64,000 nucleotides of DNA. Source: Moraxella sp035181385. Lineage in GTDB: Bacteria > Pseudomonadota > Gammaproteobacteria > Pseudomonadales > Moraxellaceae. A model generated the notes under the pieces. That model did not search any database and was not told the DNA's origin. It saw only the letters and a list, made by a program, of their open reading frames with translations. Positions 23,866-32,560 of this stretch are shown piece by piece. Both the position numbers and the translations under genes were made by a program. Positions within the stretch are counted from its first letter, which is position 1. Every line of letters begins with the position of its first letter. The stretch covers positions 682,001 to 746,000 of the forward strand of contig NZ_JAXCJK010000001.1 in the NCBI RefSeq assembly GCF_035181385.1, read 5' to 3'.

Positions 23866-24204
23866 ATGGTAACCGTAACCATTCTACCCCATCATGAAAT
23901 TTGCCCACAAGGTGCAACAGTTGAACTTAAAACAGGTGAAAACCTACTTGAAGGACTGCATGAACACGGCATCAAGATTGAACACGCCTGCGATATGTCA
24001 AAGGCCTGCACCACTTGCCATGTCATCATGCGTGAAGGCTTTGATAGCTTAGAAGAAATGGACGATGTTGAGGGCGATTTACTTGATCGTGCATGGGGGT
24101 TGGAACCAAACTCCCGCCTATCTTGTCAATGCATCATCGCTGACAAAGATTTGATCATAGAAATCCCAAAATATACTTTAAACCATGCCAAAGAAAACCA
24201 CTGA
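23866..24204 (+). CDS. fdx: Isc-type [2Fe-2S] ferredoxin
   Basis: The 112-residue adrenodoxin-like ferredoxin supplies electrons for cluster assembly. Cluster ligands are in HACDMSKACTTCHVIM and the later LSCQCII, with the family's MDDVEGDLLDRAWGLEPNSRL between them. I start it at ATG 23866 (MVTVTILPHHEICPQG), as in E. coli Fdx; the open frame extends further upstream inside hscA but that part is overlap. It is the last isc gene; no iscX is seen. Confidence 0.95.
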   Translation: MVTVTILPHHEICPQGATVELKTGENLLEGLHEHGIKIEHACDMSKACTTCHVIMREGFDSLEEMDDVEGDLLDRAWGLEPNSRLSCQCIIADKDLIIEIPKYTLNHAKENH

Positions 24205-24221
24205 TTAACTACAAACAATAT

Positions 24222-24262
24222 AAAATCCCCAATTTCTTTGATAAAAATTGGGGATTTTTTTT
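24222..24262. terminator. Terminator shared by fdx and purN
   Basis: AAAATCCCCAATTT pairs with AAATTGGGGATTTT around a short loop; T runs occur on both strands, serving both convergent genes. Confidence 0.9.
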
Positions 24263-24273
24263 GTACATAGCCA

Positions 24274-24921
24274 TCAATCAAAACGCAACTTAATTGGTAC
24301 TGGTATATTGATGGAAATTGGTGTTTTGTTAAGCGACAACACACCTTTTACAATGAGTTCTAGCGTAAATAACACCAACCGATGTTCCAGCTTTTGCACT
24401 CTCAGGCGTAAACTTTCTGGCGTATCATCATACCTCACAATCAGCATCGCCTGAGTCAACACCTGCCCTGCATCAAGCTCTGCTGTTACCAAATGCACAC
24501 TGCAACCATGCTCAGTTTCACCAGACTTTAAGATACGCTCGTGCGTGTCTAAGCCCTTATAATTTGGCAATAATGATGGGTGCAAATTTATCATCGCACA
24601 TGGTGCATTTTGAATGAATTCTGACGATAAAACACGCATAAAGCCCGCCAATACCACCAAATCAGGTGACCATTCATTGAGCAATTCTAACGCATGCTTT
24701 TCAAAGGTGCGAATGCCCATTTTCTTGCCACTTGCCACATGAGACAGCACCGCTGTGTCTACGCCAGCAATTTTGGCACGAGTAACCGCATAAGCATCTG
24801 CAACATTACTGATGACACCGACAATTTCAATCGGCAGATGACCTGCTTGCATGGCATCAAGCATCACTTGTAAATTTGAGCCATTACCCGATACCAAGAC
24901 AGCAATTTTTAGCTTTTTCAT
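24274..24921 (-). CDS. purN: Phosphoribosylglycinamide formyltransferase 1 (GART)
   Basis: The 215-residue enzyme transfers a formyl group from 10-formyl-THF to GAR, the third step of purine synthesis. Motifs are AVLVSGNGSNLQVMLDAM for the phosphate of GAR, VVLAGFMRVLSSEFI, the catalytic block INLHPSLLPNYKGLDTHERIL, and CSVHLVTAELDAGQVLTQA with the catalytic Asp. It lies 48 bp downstream of purM on the same strand, the purM-purN order known from E. coli. Confidence 0.97.
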   Translation of the reverse strand: MKKLKIAVLVSGNGSNLQVMLDAMQAGHLPIEIVGVISNVADAYAVTRAKIAGVDTAVLSHVASGKKMGIRTFEKHALELLNEWSPDLVVLAGFMRVLSSEFIQNAPCAMINLHPSLLPNYKGLDTHERILKSGETEHGCSVHLVTAELDAGQVLTQAMLIVRYDDTPESLRLRVQKLEHRLVLFTLELIVKGVLSLNKTPISINIPVPIKLRFD

Positions 24922-24968
24922 GTTTTTATTTCTATCAACAAAACCAACCCAAAAAAGTTGTCATCAGA

Positions 24969-26012
24969 TTAACAATAAGTTACCGCATCTGTCTTGCGTG
25001 CTATGATATCACCGATAACCCAAGCAGTTTCACCATACTCTTGTAGTAAATCAAGCACTTTGTCGGCTTTATTTTGTGGTACAACCAAAACAAAACCAAC
25101 ACCGCAGTTAAAGGTGCGATACATTTCAAGCGTCTCAATATTGCCACCTTTTTGTAGCCATTGAAAGACTGGGGGCAATTGCCAACTTGCTGTATCAATC
25201 TGTGCGGTCAAATTCTCTGGCAATACTCGTGGCAAGTTTTCAGTCAGACCACCACCTGTAATATGAGCCATCGCATGAATATTGGCATTACCAACAGCTT
25301 TTTGTAGGGCATTGACAGATTTGACATAGATGCGAGTCGGCTTCATTAAAGCATCAGCCAATGATTCATCACCAAGTTGTGTATTAACCACATCGGTATT
25401 GGTAACTTCAATAACCTTACGCACCAAAGAATAGCCATTTGAATGAACACCGCTAGATGCCAATGCAATCAATACATCACCTTCTGCCACATTCTCACCT
25501 GTGATGACCTCTGATTCTTCAACCACACCCACACAAAAACCTGCAAGGTCATAATCCTCATCTTGGTACATTCCTGGCATTTCAGCAGTCTCACCACCAA
25601 TCAAAGCACAGTTTGATAATTTGCAACCATCACCAATGCCTTTAATGACAGCCTCCGCTGTATCTACATCTAATTTTCCTGTGGCATAATAATCCAAGAA
25701 AAACAAAGGCTCAGCACCACACACCAGCAAATCATTAACACACATCGCCACCAAATCTTGACCAATGGTATCATGACGGCTTAAATCCAATGCCAGCTTT
25801 AGCTTAGTGCCAACACCATCTGTACCAGATACCAGTAATGGCGACTTATAGCCTTGTGGTATGCGACATAATGCACCAAATCCACCCAAGCCACCAACCA
25901 CCTCAGAACGGGAGGTTGCCTTGGCAACTGATTTGATACGCTGTACAAGTGCCTCGCCTGCGTCAATATCCACGCCTGCGTCTTTATAGCTTAGTGAAGT
26001 TTGCTGCATCAT
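24969..26012 (-). CDS. purM: Phosphoribosylformylglycinamidine cyclo-ligase (AIR synthetase)
   Basis: PurM closes the imidazole ring to form AIR using ATP. The 347-residue product starts QQTSLSYKDAGVDIDAGEALVQRIK, nearly as E. coli PurM, and contains VGGLGGFGALCRIP, LLVSGTDGVGTKLKLA, ALIGGETAEMPGMY, SSGVHSNGYSLVRK and AHITGGGLTENLPRVLP. Two adjacent ATG codons (26012 and 26009) both fit an AAAGG ribosome binding site; a longer in-frame extension to 26099 is rejected. It is the first gene of a purM-purN unit. Confidence 0.97.
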   Translation of the reverse strand: MMQQTSLSYKDAGVDIDAGEALVQRIKSVAKATSRSEVVGGLGGFGALCRIPQGYKSPLLVSGTDGVGTKLKLALDLSRHDTIGQDLVAMCVNDLLVCGAEPLFFLDYYATGKLDVDTAEAVIKGIGDGCKLSNCALIGGETAEMPGMYQDEDYDLAGFCVGVVEESEVITGENVAEGDVLIALASSGVHSNGYSLVRKVIEVTNTDVVNTQLGDESLADALMKPTRIYVKSVNALQKAVGNANIHAMAHITGGGLTENLPRVLPENLTAQIDTASWQLPPVFQWLQKGGNIETLEMYRTFNCGVGFVLVVPQNKADKVLDLLQEYGETAWVIGDIIARKTDAVTYC

Positions 26013-26154
26013 AAACAACCTTTTTAATATCGCCATTATAAAGAATGAATGATTCATTATATCAAAAAAATCCTCCAAAAACCCATCAAAAATCATCATT
26101 CATAAAAATTTATGCTTTTTTATGAAAATTTTATAAAAATAATGTGTATTTTTT

Positions 26155-26183
26155 TTGATTTTTATTTATTATATTCATATTAT
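26155..26183 (+). promoter_or_regulatory. Candidate promoter of the AI-2E/PerM-family gene
   Basis: TTGATT (26155-26160) and TATTAT (26178-26183) are 17 bp apart. A 10-bp palindrome AACCATGGTT (26195-26204) lies just downstream. Confidence 0.4.
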
Positions 26184-26271
26184 ACTCATGGCTAAACCAT
26201 GGTTGGGTTTGGCGAAACATTCCACCCCATGCTAAAAGCCGTTTAAGAATGCACATTTAAGAATACATAAC

Positions 26272-27369
26272 ATGAATCCTCGCACCCTAGATCCTTTTTT
26301 TCGCCGTTTATTCATCTTGATAGGCATTTGCTTGTTTGTCTATTTTTTGTACTTGGCACGGATAGTGATTGCCCCTTTTGCAGCAGCATTCATTTTGGCT
26401 TATTTTCTAAATCCACTCATTCATCTTTTCGACCGATTTTTACCCAGAGTGGTTGCCATCTTACTGGTATATCTATCCATCACACTCATACTGGCCCTAT
26501 CCATCGTTTGGCTAACCCCCCTATTATGGGCACAGCTTCAAGTGATGTGGGAGGGTTTACCTACTTTATTAAAATGGTATAATGAGGTTGTGCGTCCATG
26601 GCTAGGGCAATTTACCAGCAACAGACTGCTCAAAGTTGACTTTGATGTCATCTCAAATGAAGTCAGTCATTTTATTCAAGCCAACTACCAAATGTCTGAT
26701 GCTCAGATGGTTCTCAAACAAGTGGTTATTTCTGGCATGAGTGCTGCTAATAACATCGGTCTTTTGATCATGATTCCGATTTTGACCTTTTATTTTTCAC
26801 TCAATTGGCAAGAGCGTCTGCAAACATGGGCCAATGCCATTCCACCTGATTTTAGACCAAAAGTGATTGAAATTGCCAAAGATTGTGATGAAGCATTAAT
26901 GAATTTTGCCAAGGGTCAATTTAGTGTGATGATATTACTAGGGGCAATTTATGCCGTACAACTCGAATTGATTGGGTTAAAGCTTGGATTAATTATTGGT
27001 ATTGGTGCAGGTATTGCAAGTTTTGTTCCTTACCTAGGCTTTGGTGTGGGTATCGTTTTGGCTTTGGTGGCGGGATTTTTCCAGTTCGGTTTTGATTGGA
27101 AGTACCTACTGCTCATCATTGGTGCCTTTGGCATTGGGCAGATTTTAGAAGGTTATGTATTACAGCCCTTGCTTTTGGGTAACAAAATTGGATTATCCGC
27201 ACTGTGGGTAATTTTCTCAGTGTTAGCAGGAGCTGCCTTATTTGGGTTTATTGGTATGTTAATCGCCTTGCCAGTCTCTGCCGTCATCAATGTGCTGTTT
27301 CGCCATGCTTACAGTGCTTATTTACAAAGCAGGTGGTATGTCGGTACAAAACAATACAAGCTATGGTAA
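26272..27369 (+). CDS. AI-2E family / PerM-like membrane protein
   Basis: The 365-residue inner-membrane protein has about eight hydrophobic helices in the arrangement of the AI-2E (PF01594) family: two N-terminal helices (IGICLFVYFLYLARIVIAPFAAAFILAYFLNPLI), a long amphipathic loop, and the family block LIIGIGAGIASFVPYLGFGVGIVLALVAGFFQFG followed by GQILEGYVLQPLLLGNKIGLSALWVIFSVLAGAALFG. Family members include exporters of autoinducer-2 and sodium/proton antiporters; the substrate here cannot be told. It is followed by hda, an arrangement (perM-hda) that is common in related bacteria, but with a terminator and a new promoter between them. Confidence 0.88.
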   Translation: MNPRTLDPFFRRLFILIGICLFVYFLYLARIVIAPFAAAFILAYFLNPLIHLFDRFLPRVVAILLVYLSITLILALSIVWLTPLLWAQLQVMWEGLPTLLKWYNEVVRPWLGQFTSNRLLKVDFDVISNEVSHFIQANYQMSDAQMVLKQVVISGMSAANNIGLLIMIPILTFYFSLNWQERLQTWANAIPPDFRPKVIEIAKDCDEALMNFAKGQFSVMILLGAIYAVQLELIGLKLGLIIGIGAGIASFVPYLGFGVGIVLALVAGFFQFGFDWKYLLLIIGAFGIGQILEGYVLQPLLLGNKIGLSALWVIFSVLAGAALFGFIGMLIALPVSAVINVLFRHAYSAYLQSRWYVGTKQYKLW

Positions 27370-27412
27370 GTTGGCAAAACCCACAAAAAGCAACCATTAG
27401 AGCGTAAAATTA

Positions 27413-27442
27413 AAAAATTAGCGATTATACTTGCTAATTTTT
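27413..27442 (+). terminator. Terminator after the AI-2E/PerM-family gene
   Basis: AAAAATTAGC and GCTAATTTTT are perfect 10-bp arms around a 10-nt loop. Confidence 0.65.
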
Positions 27443-27471
27443 CTAAAAATATGCTATATAATGGTTTAATA

Positions 27472-27501
27472 TTGACAGTGCAATACTTTGAATAATACAA
27501 T
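27472..27501 (+). promoter_or_regulatory. Promoter of hda
   Basis: A consensus -35 TTGACA (27472-27477) and TACAAT (27496-27501) are separated by 18 bp, about 28 bp before the start codon. Confidence 0.6.
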
Positions 27502-27528
27502 AAATAGACAAGATAAGATTTATACTTA

Positions 27529-28290
27529 ATGAATGATTTGACACAACCGTCTCTCAATCTTGACCTAAAACAAGACGCTAGCCTGTCTGACTTTGCTGGC
27601 TTAGGTTTCATCCCAGTATTGAAAGCCCTTCATGAATTACGCTCTGGCAATCTGCGAGAGCTTTTCATTATTGGTGATTTTGGCTTTGGCAAGACACATT
27701 TGGCGGCAGCCATTTACCGTGACTATACCCAAAATCACAAAAAAAATGCCATCAGTCTAAGCTTTGATGACATGATTAATAGCGATGAAGATGTCAGTGC
27801 ACTTGCTGGGCTTGAAATGTTTGATTTAATCATCATCGATGATCTACACTTGATTGAGCGTAGTCGTGAATGGCAAGAGGGTCTATTTCATCTCATTAAC
27901 CGCGTGCGTGAACAAGGCAGACAAATGGTATTTTTGTCTGAAAGTCCTGCCAGAGAGCTTGAAATTGGACTGCTTGACTTAATGACCCGCCTATCTCTTG
28001 CACCAACTTTTCGCCTACCCACCAATGAAGACATTGACGACAGAAGAAAGTTACTTGATACAATCCTAAGACGCAAAAATTGGCGACTGCCTGAACAAAT
28101 TTTTGACTATATGTTAAATCAAGGACCGCGTAACGCAGGTGACATGATTCAAGTTTTGGATAAAATCTCACCACTATTGACACATTTGTCTCGTGTACAA
28201 GTGCCAAAAAAAACCATTGATGAGGCCAAAAACATCATCAACAAAGAAACATTCCTACTTGAAATATCCGAACACAAAACTGATACATAA
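27529..28290 (+). CDS. hda: DnaA-homologue Hda, regulator of replication initiation
   Basis: The 253-residue protein is a DnaA-like AAA+ ATPase without the C-terminal DNA-binding domain. The N terminus has QPSLNLDL, matching the short sliding-clamp-binding motif by which Hda joins the DnaN clamp to stimulate DnaA-ATP hydrolysis. Walker A is GDFGFGKTH (about residues 49-57), Walker B is LIIIDDLHLIE, and the sensor regions follow. It is cytoplasmic. It carries its own promoter upstream. The DUF2057 gene lies 35 bp downstream and may be co-transcribed. Confidence 0.93.
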   Translation: MNDLTQPSLNLDLKQDASLSDFAGLGFIPVLKALHELRSGNLRELFIIGDFGFGKTHLAAAIYRDYTQNHKKNAISLSFDDMINSDEDVSALAGLEMFDLIIIDDLHLIERSREWQEGLFHLINRVREQGRQMVFLSESPARELEIGLLDLMTRLSLAPTFRLPTNEDIDDRRKLLDTILRRKNWRLPEQIFDYMLNQGPRNAGDMIQVLDKISPLLTHLSRVQVPKKTIDEAKNIINKETFLLEISEHKTDT

Positions 28291-28325
28291 TTTTTGAAAT
28301 AAAAAGCAGGGAACCAAGAAAATTT

Positions 28326-28973
28326 ATGAAAAAAATCGCCATCTGCATTGCCACTTTATTGATGGGCATCAGCGTACACGCTGAAGTTCACCTGCTGATT
28401 GATGACAACATTAAAGTTATCGCCATTAACAGTCAAGAAATTCGCCATGGTGTCTTACAACCACTACAACGAGATTTTAAATTACAAGCTGGTCGCCACA
28501 TCATCACTGCACGCTATGATCGTATGTTTGATCTATCTCGTGGTGAGCACGATTATCTAAAATCTGATCATGTTACCATTACTGCGGATTTAAAAGACAA
28601 TCAAACCTACCAGTTAGTCATGCCAAATCAACCAAACAACTACAAATCTGCCAAGGCCTACATTAAAGCACCAGCACTTGCCATCATTCAAAATGGTCAG
28701 GTCATTTCTAAAGAAAATAGCACAGCAGAACGACAAGAAAGCATATTAAAAGGACTGACTCAAAGTATTGGTAGTATTTTTAATCATAGTGATAATACCG
28801 CATCATCTGACCAAAAAGCAAACACCATCATAAATCAAGATTTGATTACCACACCTTCACAAGAACAGCACCAACAACCAATGACACAAAGCAATCTAGA
28901 TGGTTTCACACAGCTTTGGCTCAACGCCAGCGAAGAAGAGCAAGAAAAAATACGCCAATGGATTGGCAAATAA
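28326..28973 (+). CDS. Periplasmic DUF2057 (YccT/CsgI-like) protein
   Basis: The 215-residue protein has a signal peptide (residues 1-19, ending VHA before EVH). The region 20-125 has the DUF2057 pattern: a beta strand with LLIDDNIKVIAINSQEI, then LQAGRHIITARYDRMFDL and TYQLVMPNQPNNYKSAKAYIKAPALAII. E. coli YccT (CsgI) of this family affects curli assembly; the role here is unknown. The C-terminal half (from about 130) is hydrophilic, Gln/Ser/Asn-rich and probably disordered, ending in a short helix TQLWLNASEEEQEKIRQWIGK. Confidence 0.8.
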   Translation: MKKIAICIATLLMGISVHAEVHLLIDDNIKVIAINSQEIRHGVLQPLQRDFKLQAGRHIITARYDRMFDLSRGEHDYLKSDHVTITADLKDNQTYQLVMPNQPNNYKSAKAYIKAPALAIIQNGQVISKENSTAERQESILKGLTQSIGSIFNHSDNTASSDQKANTIINQDLITTPSQEQHQQPMTQSNLDGFTQLWLNASEEEQEKIRQWIGK

Positions 28974-29000
28974 CCCAATATATACGATCAACAATTAATA

Positions 29001-29031
29001 GTAAAAAACCCAATACACAAGTATTGGGTTT
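29001..29031 (-). terminator. Terminator of the rplU-rpmA operon
   Basis: AAACCCAATAC (29006-29016) and GTATTGGGTTT (29021-29031) form an 11-bp stem with a 4-nt loop; the T run follows on the minus strand, so it chiefly serves rpmA. Confidence 0.85.
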
Positions 29032-29057
29032 GGTCGTTAAAGTAATGTCTAAAAAAA

Positions 29058-29315
29058 TTATTCACCAACAACAGAAACATAACGACGGTTAAATTGACCT
29101 TTGGTCTCAAATTTAACAACACCGTCAGTTAAGGCAAATAATGTATGGTCACGACCCATGCCAACACCTTGACCAGCATGAAATTCGGTGCCACGCTGAC
29201 GAACAATGATGTTGCCTGCAACAACATCTTGACCACCAAATACTTTTACACCAAGCATTTTTGGATTAGAGTCACGACCGTTACGAGTAGAACCTGCGGC
29301 TTTTTTATGTGCCAT
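29058..29315 (-). CDS. rpmA: 50S ribosomal protein L27
   Basis: The 85-residue protein is standard bacterial L27: AHKKAAGSTRNGRDSNPKMLGVK at the N terminus, which reaches the peptidyl transferase centre, and the RQRGTEFHAGQGVGMGRDHTLFAL core. It starts 60 bp after rplU in the usual rplU-rpmA operon. Confidence 0.99.
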   Translation of the reverse strand: MAHKKAAGSTRNGRDSNPKMLGVKVFGGQDVVAGNIIVRQRGTEFHAGQGVGMGRDHTLFALTDGVVKFETKGQFNRRYVSVVGE

Positions 29316-29375
29316 TAGAAAATCTCCTATGTGGATGCTTTATAGTATCAATATTATAAAGTCATCAATGATGGT

Positions 29376-29687
29376 TTAAGCGTTAATTGCCTTGATCTTT
29401 AGCTCAGTGAACCACTGACGGTGACCTTGCTCTTTATGGTAGTGCTTACGGCGACGGTGCTTAACAATACGCACTTTCTTGCCACGACCATGTTCAACCA
29501 CCTCTGCTTCAACGCTAGCACCAGCAACAACAGGCTGACCAATTTTAATGTCAGCACCATCAACAATCATAAGTACTTCTTCAATTTTTAGCGTTTCGCC
29601 TTTTTCAGCTTTTAGTAGCTCAACTTTTAATGTCTCGCCAACGCTAACACGGTGCTGTTTACCACCACTTTTGATTACTGCGTACAT
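29376..29687 (-). CDS. rplU: 50S ribosomal protein L21
   Basis: The 103-residue protein is standard L21, starting MYAVIKSGGKQHRVSVGETLKVE and ending with the basic KVRIVKHRRRKHYHKEQGHRQWFTELKIKAI. It binds 23S rRNA. It is the first gene of rplU-rpmA. A short hairpin in its leader (29718-29733) may be part of a control element. Confidence 0.99.
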   Translation of the reverse strand: MYAVIKSGGKQHRVSVGETLKVELLKAEKGETLKIEEVLMIVDGADIKIGQPVVAGASVEAEVVEHGRGKKVRIVKHRRRKHYHKEQGHRQWFTELKIKAINA

Positions 29688-29717
29688 TTACTTCTCCGTA
29701 AAAACCTGTGTGCCGTG

Positions 29718-29733
29718 GTCATCCCTTGATGAC
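29718..29733 (-). promoter_or_regulatory. Hairpin in the rplU mRNA leader
   Basis: GTCATC and GATGAC form a 6-bp stem with a 4-nt loop, about 30 nt upstream of the rplU start codon. Ribosomal protein operons are often autoregulated through leader RNA, but no known L21 leader structure is verified here. Confidence 0.35.
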
Positions 29734-29969
29734 ACTTGATAACGAGCACGACTAGGACATAAAACTAAGCTGCCATTTTATCAAAACAATCCATATAACA
29801 CAAGAAGAAAAACGCATTATTTTTTATAAATTTCATACATCAGCTGTGCTATATTTTATAATGATCATCATGAGCAATGGCTGTACATAAATAACTAAAA
29901 ATACCTGTTGAAATTTAACCGTTAAAATAGTAGACAGTCCAATCAAGCACCCCAAATATTGCTAAGAAG

Positions 29970-30488
29970 CTATTGCAAAAACACCACTTCATTAGGCAAC
30001 TCATTACCAAAAACATCATCGTCTGGATAATGTATACGCAATAAATCACCAATGTTACCAATCAGCTCCAATATCGCCTTGGCAAAATCCCCTTGTTTGC
30101 AAGCGTTTAAGGCTTTTGCGATTAAATTTTGCCAAAATACCTCATCAACAAAGCCATCAATCCCTCTGTCAGCAATAATCTCCAAATCACGCTCACAAAC
30201 ATTGACATAAATCAGCACACCTGTATTCTCAGCAGTATCCCACACACGGTGCAAGCCAAATAATTCAAGCGCGCGCTCACGACAATCTAAATGATAGGCT
30301 CGGCTGATTGGTAAATGATTTTCAACCACCAAATAAATCTCGCCACGATGGCCAGACTCTGCCTGTGCAACAGCTTGGGTCAGCGTATGACGCAAATCAT
30401 CATTAAGCCAGCGATTTTGCAAAATTGGGATAAAACTAAGCTGCCGCAACAGTCTGGATAAACTTTTTCTTGATTGAATGTATTGCAT
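29970..30488 (-). CDS. TPM-domain protein (DUF477), no membrane anchor
   Basis: The 172-residue protein, from ATG 30488, consists of one TPM domain: LTQAVAQAESGHRGEIYLVVENHLP, ERALELFGLHRVWDTAENTGVLIYVNVCERDLEIIADRGIDGFVDEVFWQNLIAKAL. TPM-domain proteins have been linked to photosystem II repair in plants and to membrane stress in bacteria; the biochemical role is unsettled. There is no signal peptide or transmembrane helix. It is the last gene of the lemA / TPM (YgcG-like) / TPM set, although 190 bp separate it from the second gene. A TTG five codons upstream is an alternative start. Confidence 0.85.
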   Translation of the reverse strand: MQYIQSRKSLSRLLRQLSFIPILQNRWLNDDLRHTLTQAVAQAESGHRGEIYLVVENHLPISRAYHLDCRERALELFGLHRVWDTAENTGVLIYVNVCERDLEIIADRGIDGFVDEVFWQNLIAKALNACKQGDFAKAILELIGNIGDLLRIHYPDDDVFGNELPNEVVFLQ

Positions 30489-30693
30489 AAATTGCCAAAT
30501 CAAATAATGAATGTATTAAAAAGTAAAGCGGTTTTATGTTTTATTAAGAAAACTTCACAAGCCACACCTACCAATCTGCCATAAATCACACTAAAACCTA
30601 TGATTAATGGTTGATGATGACTATGGCAGTTTTAGATTAGTTTTAAGATTAAAGCATTTTAACTTATTTTTTTGGACTTGATAGGCATAAATG

Positions 30694-31884
30694 TTACCAT
30701 GAACCACCAGCACCGCCACCGCCAAAACCGCCGCCACCGCCGCTAAAACCACCTGAGCCAAAACCGCCGCTCTTTGGCAACACAATCAACCCGCCTGTAC
30801 CGCCATGTCCGCCACGACCAGAACCGCCACCTCCAGAGCCACCCTTAAAAAGTAATAAAAACACCCAGAGTATGACCGCAACCAAAATTGACATAAAACC
30901 TGCACCAAGTGTCATGCCAACAAGTCCCACACCACCTGCGGTAATCGTTGCACCAAGCACCCTGCCTAATATTGATGTCAAAAACGAACCAATAACAAAC
31001 CCAAAAATCAACAATCCTATGAAAGAAACACCCTCATCATCATATGAGTATTGCTCTTGACTCATGTCATCAGCACGCCGCAAAGTCTCTGGGTCAGCAC
31101 GCAAACGCTCACTGATACTGCCTATCGCTGCTGATAGCCCTTGTGCATACTGACCAGTTTTAAATAAAGGAGTAATGTCATGACGAATGATACGACTGAC
31201 AGCCACATCAGTTAATACCCCTTCTAGTCCATAGCCTGTCAAAATGTACAAATTACGATCATTAATCGCAACCACGATCAACAAGCCCTCATCTGTATCT
31301 TTATTGCCCAATTGCCAACGATCAGCTACCGCCATCGCATAATCAAAAATAGGCACACCCTCGGTGCTAGGCACAATCACCAACGCCGCTTGTGCCAACT
31401 TATCTTGATACAATGCACGCAACTGTTCTGTCAAGTGCGATTTTTCACTTGCAGTTAAAATGTGTGCTGCATCAACAACAGGTTCATTTAATATCAGTTT
31501 GTCATGTGTGATGTTTTTGGCATCAAAAGCTATAGGTGGGCCTTTCGCCATACTTGTGGCAATACCATCATCAATCGCCTGTTCACCGTCAATCTGCCGA
31601 ACAAACTCTTTTACAGAATCGGTCAAAGGCGATGGCGTTGAATTCACCAAGGTTTTAGTGGTGTTGTGATCCAACGCCTGCTTGATAGCACCATGATCAG
31701 CAATGACGATCGCCATCAAATCATCTTCTAAACTATCGCCAGCAGTATCAGCAGTGATGATATTTGCCGAATTGGCAAGTGCCTGCGGTACTAGTAGCAC
31801 AACAAATAGCAACACCGACAGCACAAATCCAAGCCTTGCAATATCAGCGTTGTGGATTTTATTAAAATTTGGCAAGACTGCCAT
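30694..31884 (-). CDS. YgcG-like TPM-domain membrane protein with Gly-rich tail
   Basis: The 396-residue protein has an N-terminal membrane or signal segment (about 20-38, LGFVLSVLLFVVLLVPQALA), an acidic linker, a periplasmic TPM domain (about 130-260, ILTASEKSHLTEQLRALYQDKLAQAALVIVPSTEG, DEGLLIVVAINDRNLYILTGYGLEGVLTDVAVSRIIR), two to three hydrophobic helices (about 290-345), and a striking glycine-rich tail with SGGFGSGGFSGGGGGFGGGGAGGSW. This is the normal layout of the partner encoded with lemA. It starts one base after the lemA stop, so translation is coupled. Confidence 0.88.
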   Translation of the reverse strand: MAVLPNFNKIHNADIARLGFVLSVLLFVVLLVPQALANSANIITADTAGDSLEDDLMAIVIADHGAIKQALDHNTTKTLVNSTPSPLTDSVKEFVRQIDGEQAIDDGIATSMAKGPPIAFDAKNITHDKLILNEPVVDAAHILTASEKSHLTEQLRALYQDKLAQAALVIVPSTEGVPIFDYAMAVADRWQLGNKDTDEGLLIVVAINDRNLYILTGYGLEGVLTDVAVSRIIRHDITPLFKTGQYAQGLSAAIGSISERLRADPETLRRADDMSQEQYSYDDEGVSFIGLLIFGFVIGSFLTSILGRVLGATITAGGVGLVGMTLGAGFMSILVAVILWVFLLLFKGGSGGGGSGRGGHGGTGGLIVLPKSGGFGSGGFSGGGGGFGGGGAGGSW

Positions 31885-31885
31885 T

Positions 31886-32560
31886 TTATTGTCCTACGGT
31901 CGCTGTTTTGGCATTGTCGGTATTCATGGTTGTATTAGCATTTGTGCCATTGCTATTTGTGCCATTGTTAAAAGTAACACTTGGTGCACTGGAGATTGCT
32001 CTTTCATTTTCTACCGTAAAGTTCGCTCTTGGGCTCATACCAAACACCATCGCTGTGAGATTGGTTGGAAACTGGCGAACGGTTGTATTATAACCTTGCA
32101 CATCTTGAATATAACGCTGGCGAGCTACCGTAATGCGATTTTCTGTACCTTCAAGCTGCGATTGTAAATCTTGAAATAATGCATCTGCTTTTAGCAGTGG
32201 ATAATTTTCCGAAATCGCCATCAAACGAGACAACGCACTGGTCATCTGCGATTGTGCTTCTTGATATTGTTTCATGGCATTTGGATCATTAAGCATCTCT
32301 GGTGTCAGCTGAACACTACCTGCTGCTGCGCGCGCTGCTGCCACTTCGGTAAAAACCCCTTGCTCATGCTCAGCATAACGCTCAACCACAGAAACAAGAT
32401 TTGGCACCAAGTCTGCACGACGCTGATATTGATTCACCACTTCTGACCATGATGCATTTACTTGCTCATCTTGAGCTTGTAGAGCATTATAGCCACAGCC
32501 AGACAGACCTAATGAACTGGCAAGTAAGGCAACAGAGGCAAGTTTTTTAAAAGAGTTCAT
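31886..32560 (-). CDS. lemA: LemA-family lipoprotein
   Basis: The 224-residue protein has a signal with lipobox LSGC (Cys22) followed by GYNALQAQDEQVNASWSEVVNQYQRRADLVPNLVSVVERYAEHEQGVFTEVAAARAAAG, the signature of the LemA helical bundle. The C-terminal 30 residues (NNGTNSNGTNANTTMNTD) are low-complexity Asn/Thr. LemA proteins of gammaproteobacteria usually have a plain N-terminal anchor; the lipobox here points to attachment as a lipoprotein. It is the first gene of the lemA-TPM set. Function is unknown. Confidence 0.92.
   Translation of the reverse strand: MNSFKKLASVALLASSLGLSGCGYNALQAQDEQVNASWSEVVNQYQRRADLVPNLVSVVERYAEHEQGVFTEVAAARAAAGSVQLTPEMLNDPNAMKQYQEAQSQMTSALSRLMAISENYPLLKADALFQDLQSQLEGTENRITVARQRYIQDVQGYNTTVRQFPTNLTAMVFGMSPRANFTVENERAISSAPSVTFNNGTNSNGTNANTTMNTDNAKTATVGQ

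Noticed and set aside
24969..26012. purM-purN considered as part of a larger purine operon
   Set aside because: The neighbours are isc genes and an AI-2E/PerM-family gene on the other strand; purH is far away, so only a two-gene unit is supported.
26013..26099. N-terminal extension of purM
   Set aside because: The added residues are hydrophobic and unlike PurM; the conserved start QQTSLSYKDAGVDI follows ATG 26012 with a good ribosome binding site.
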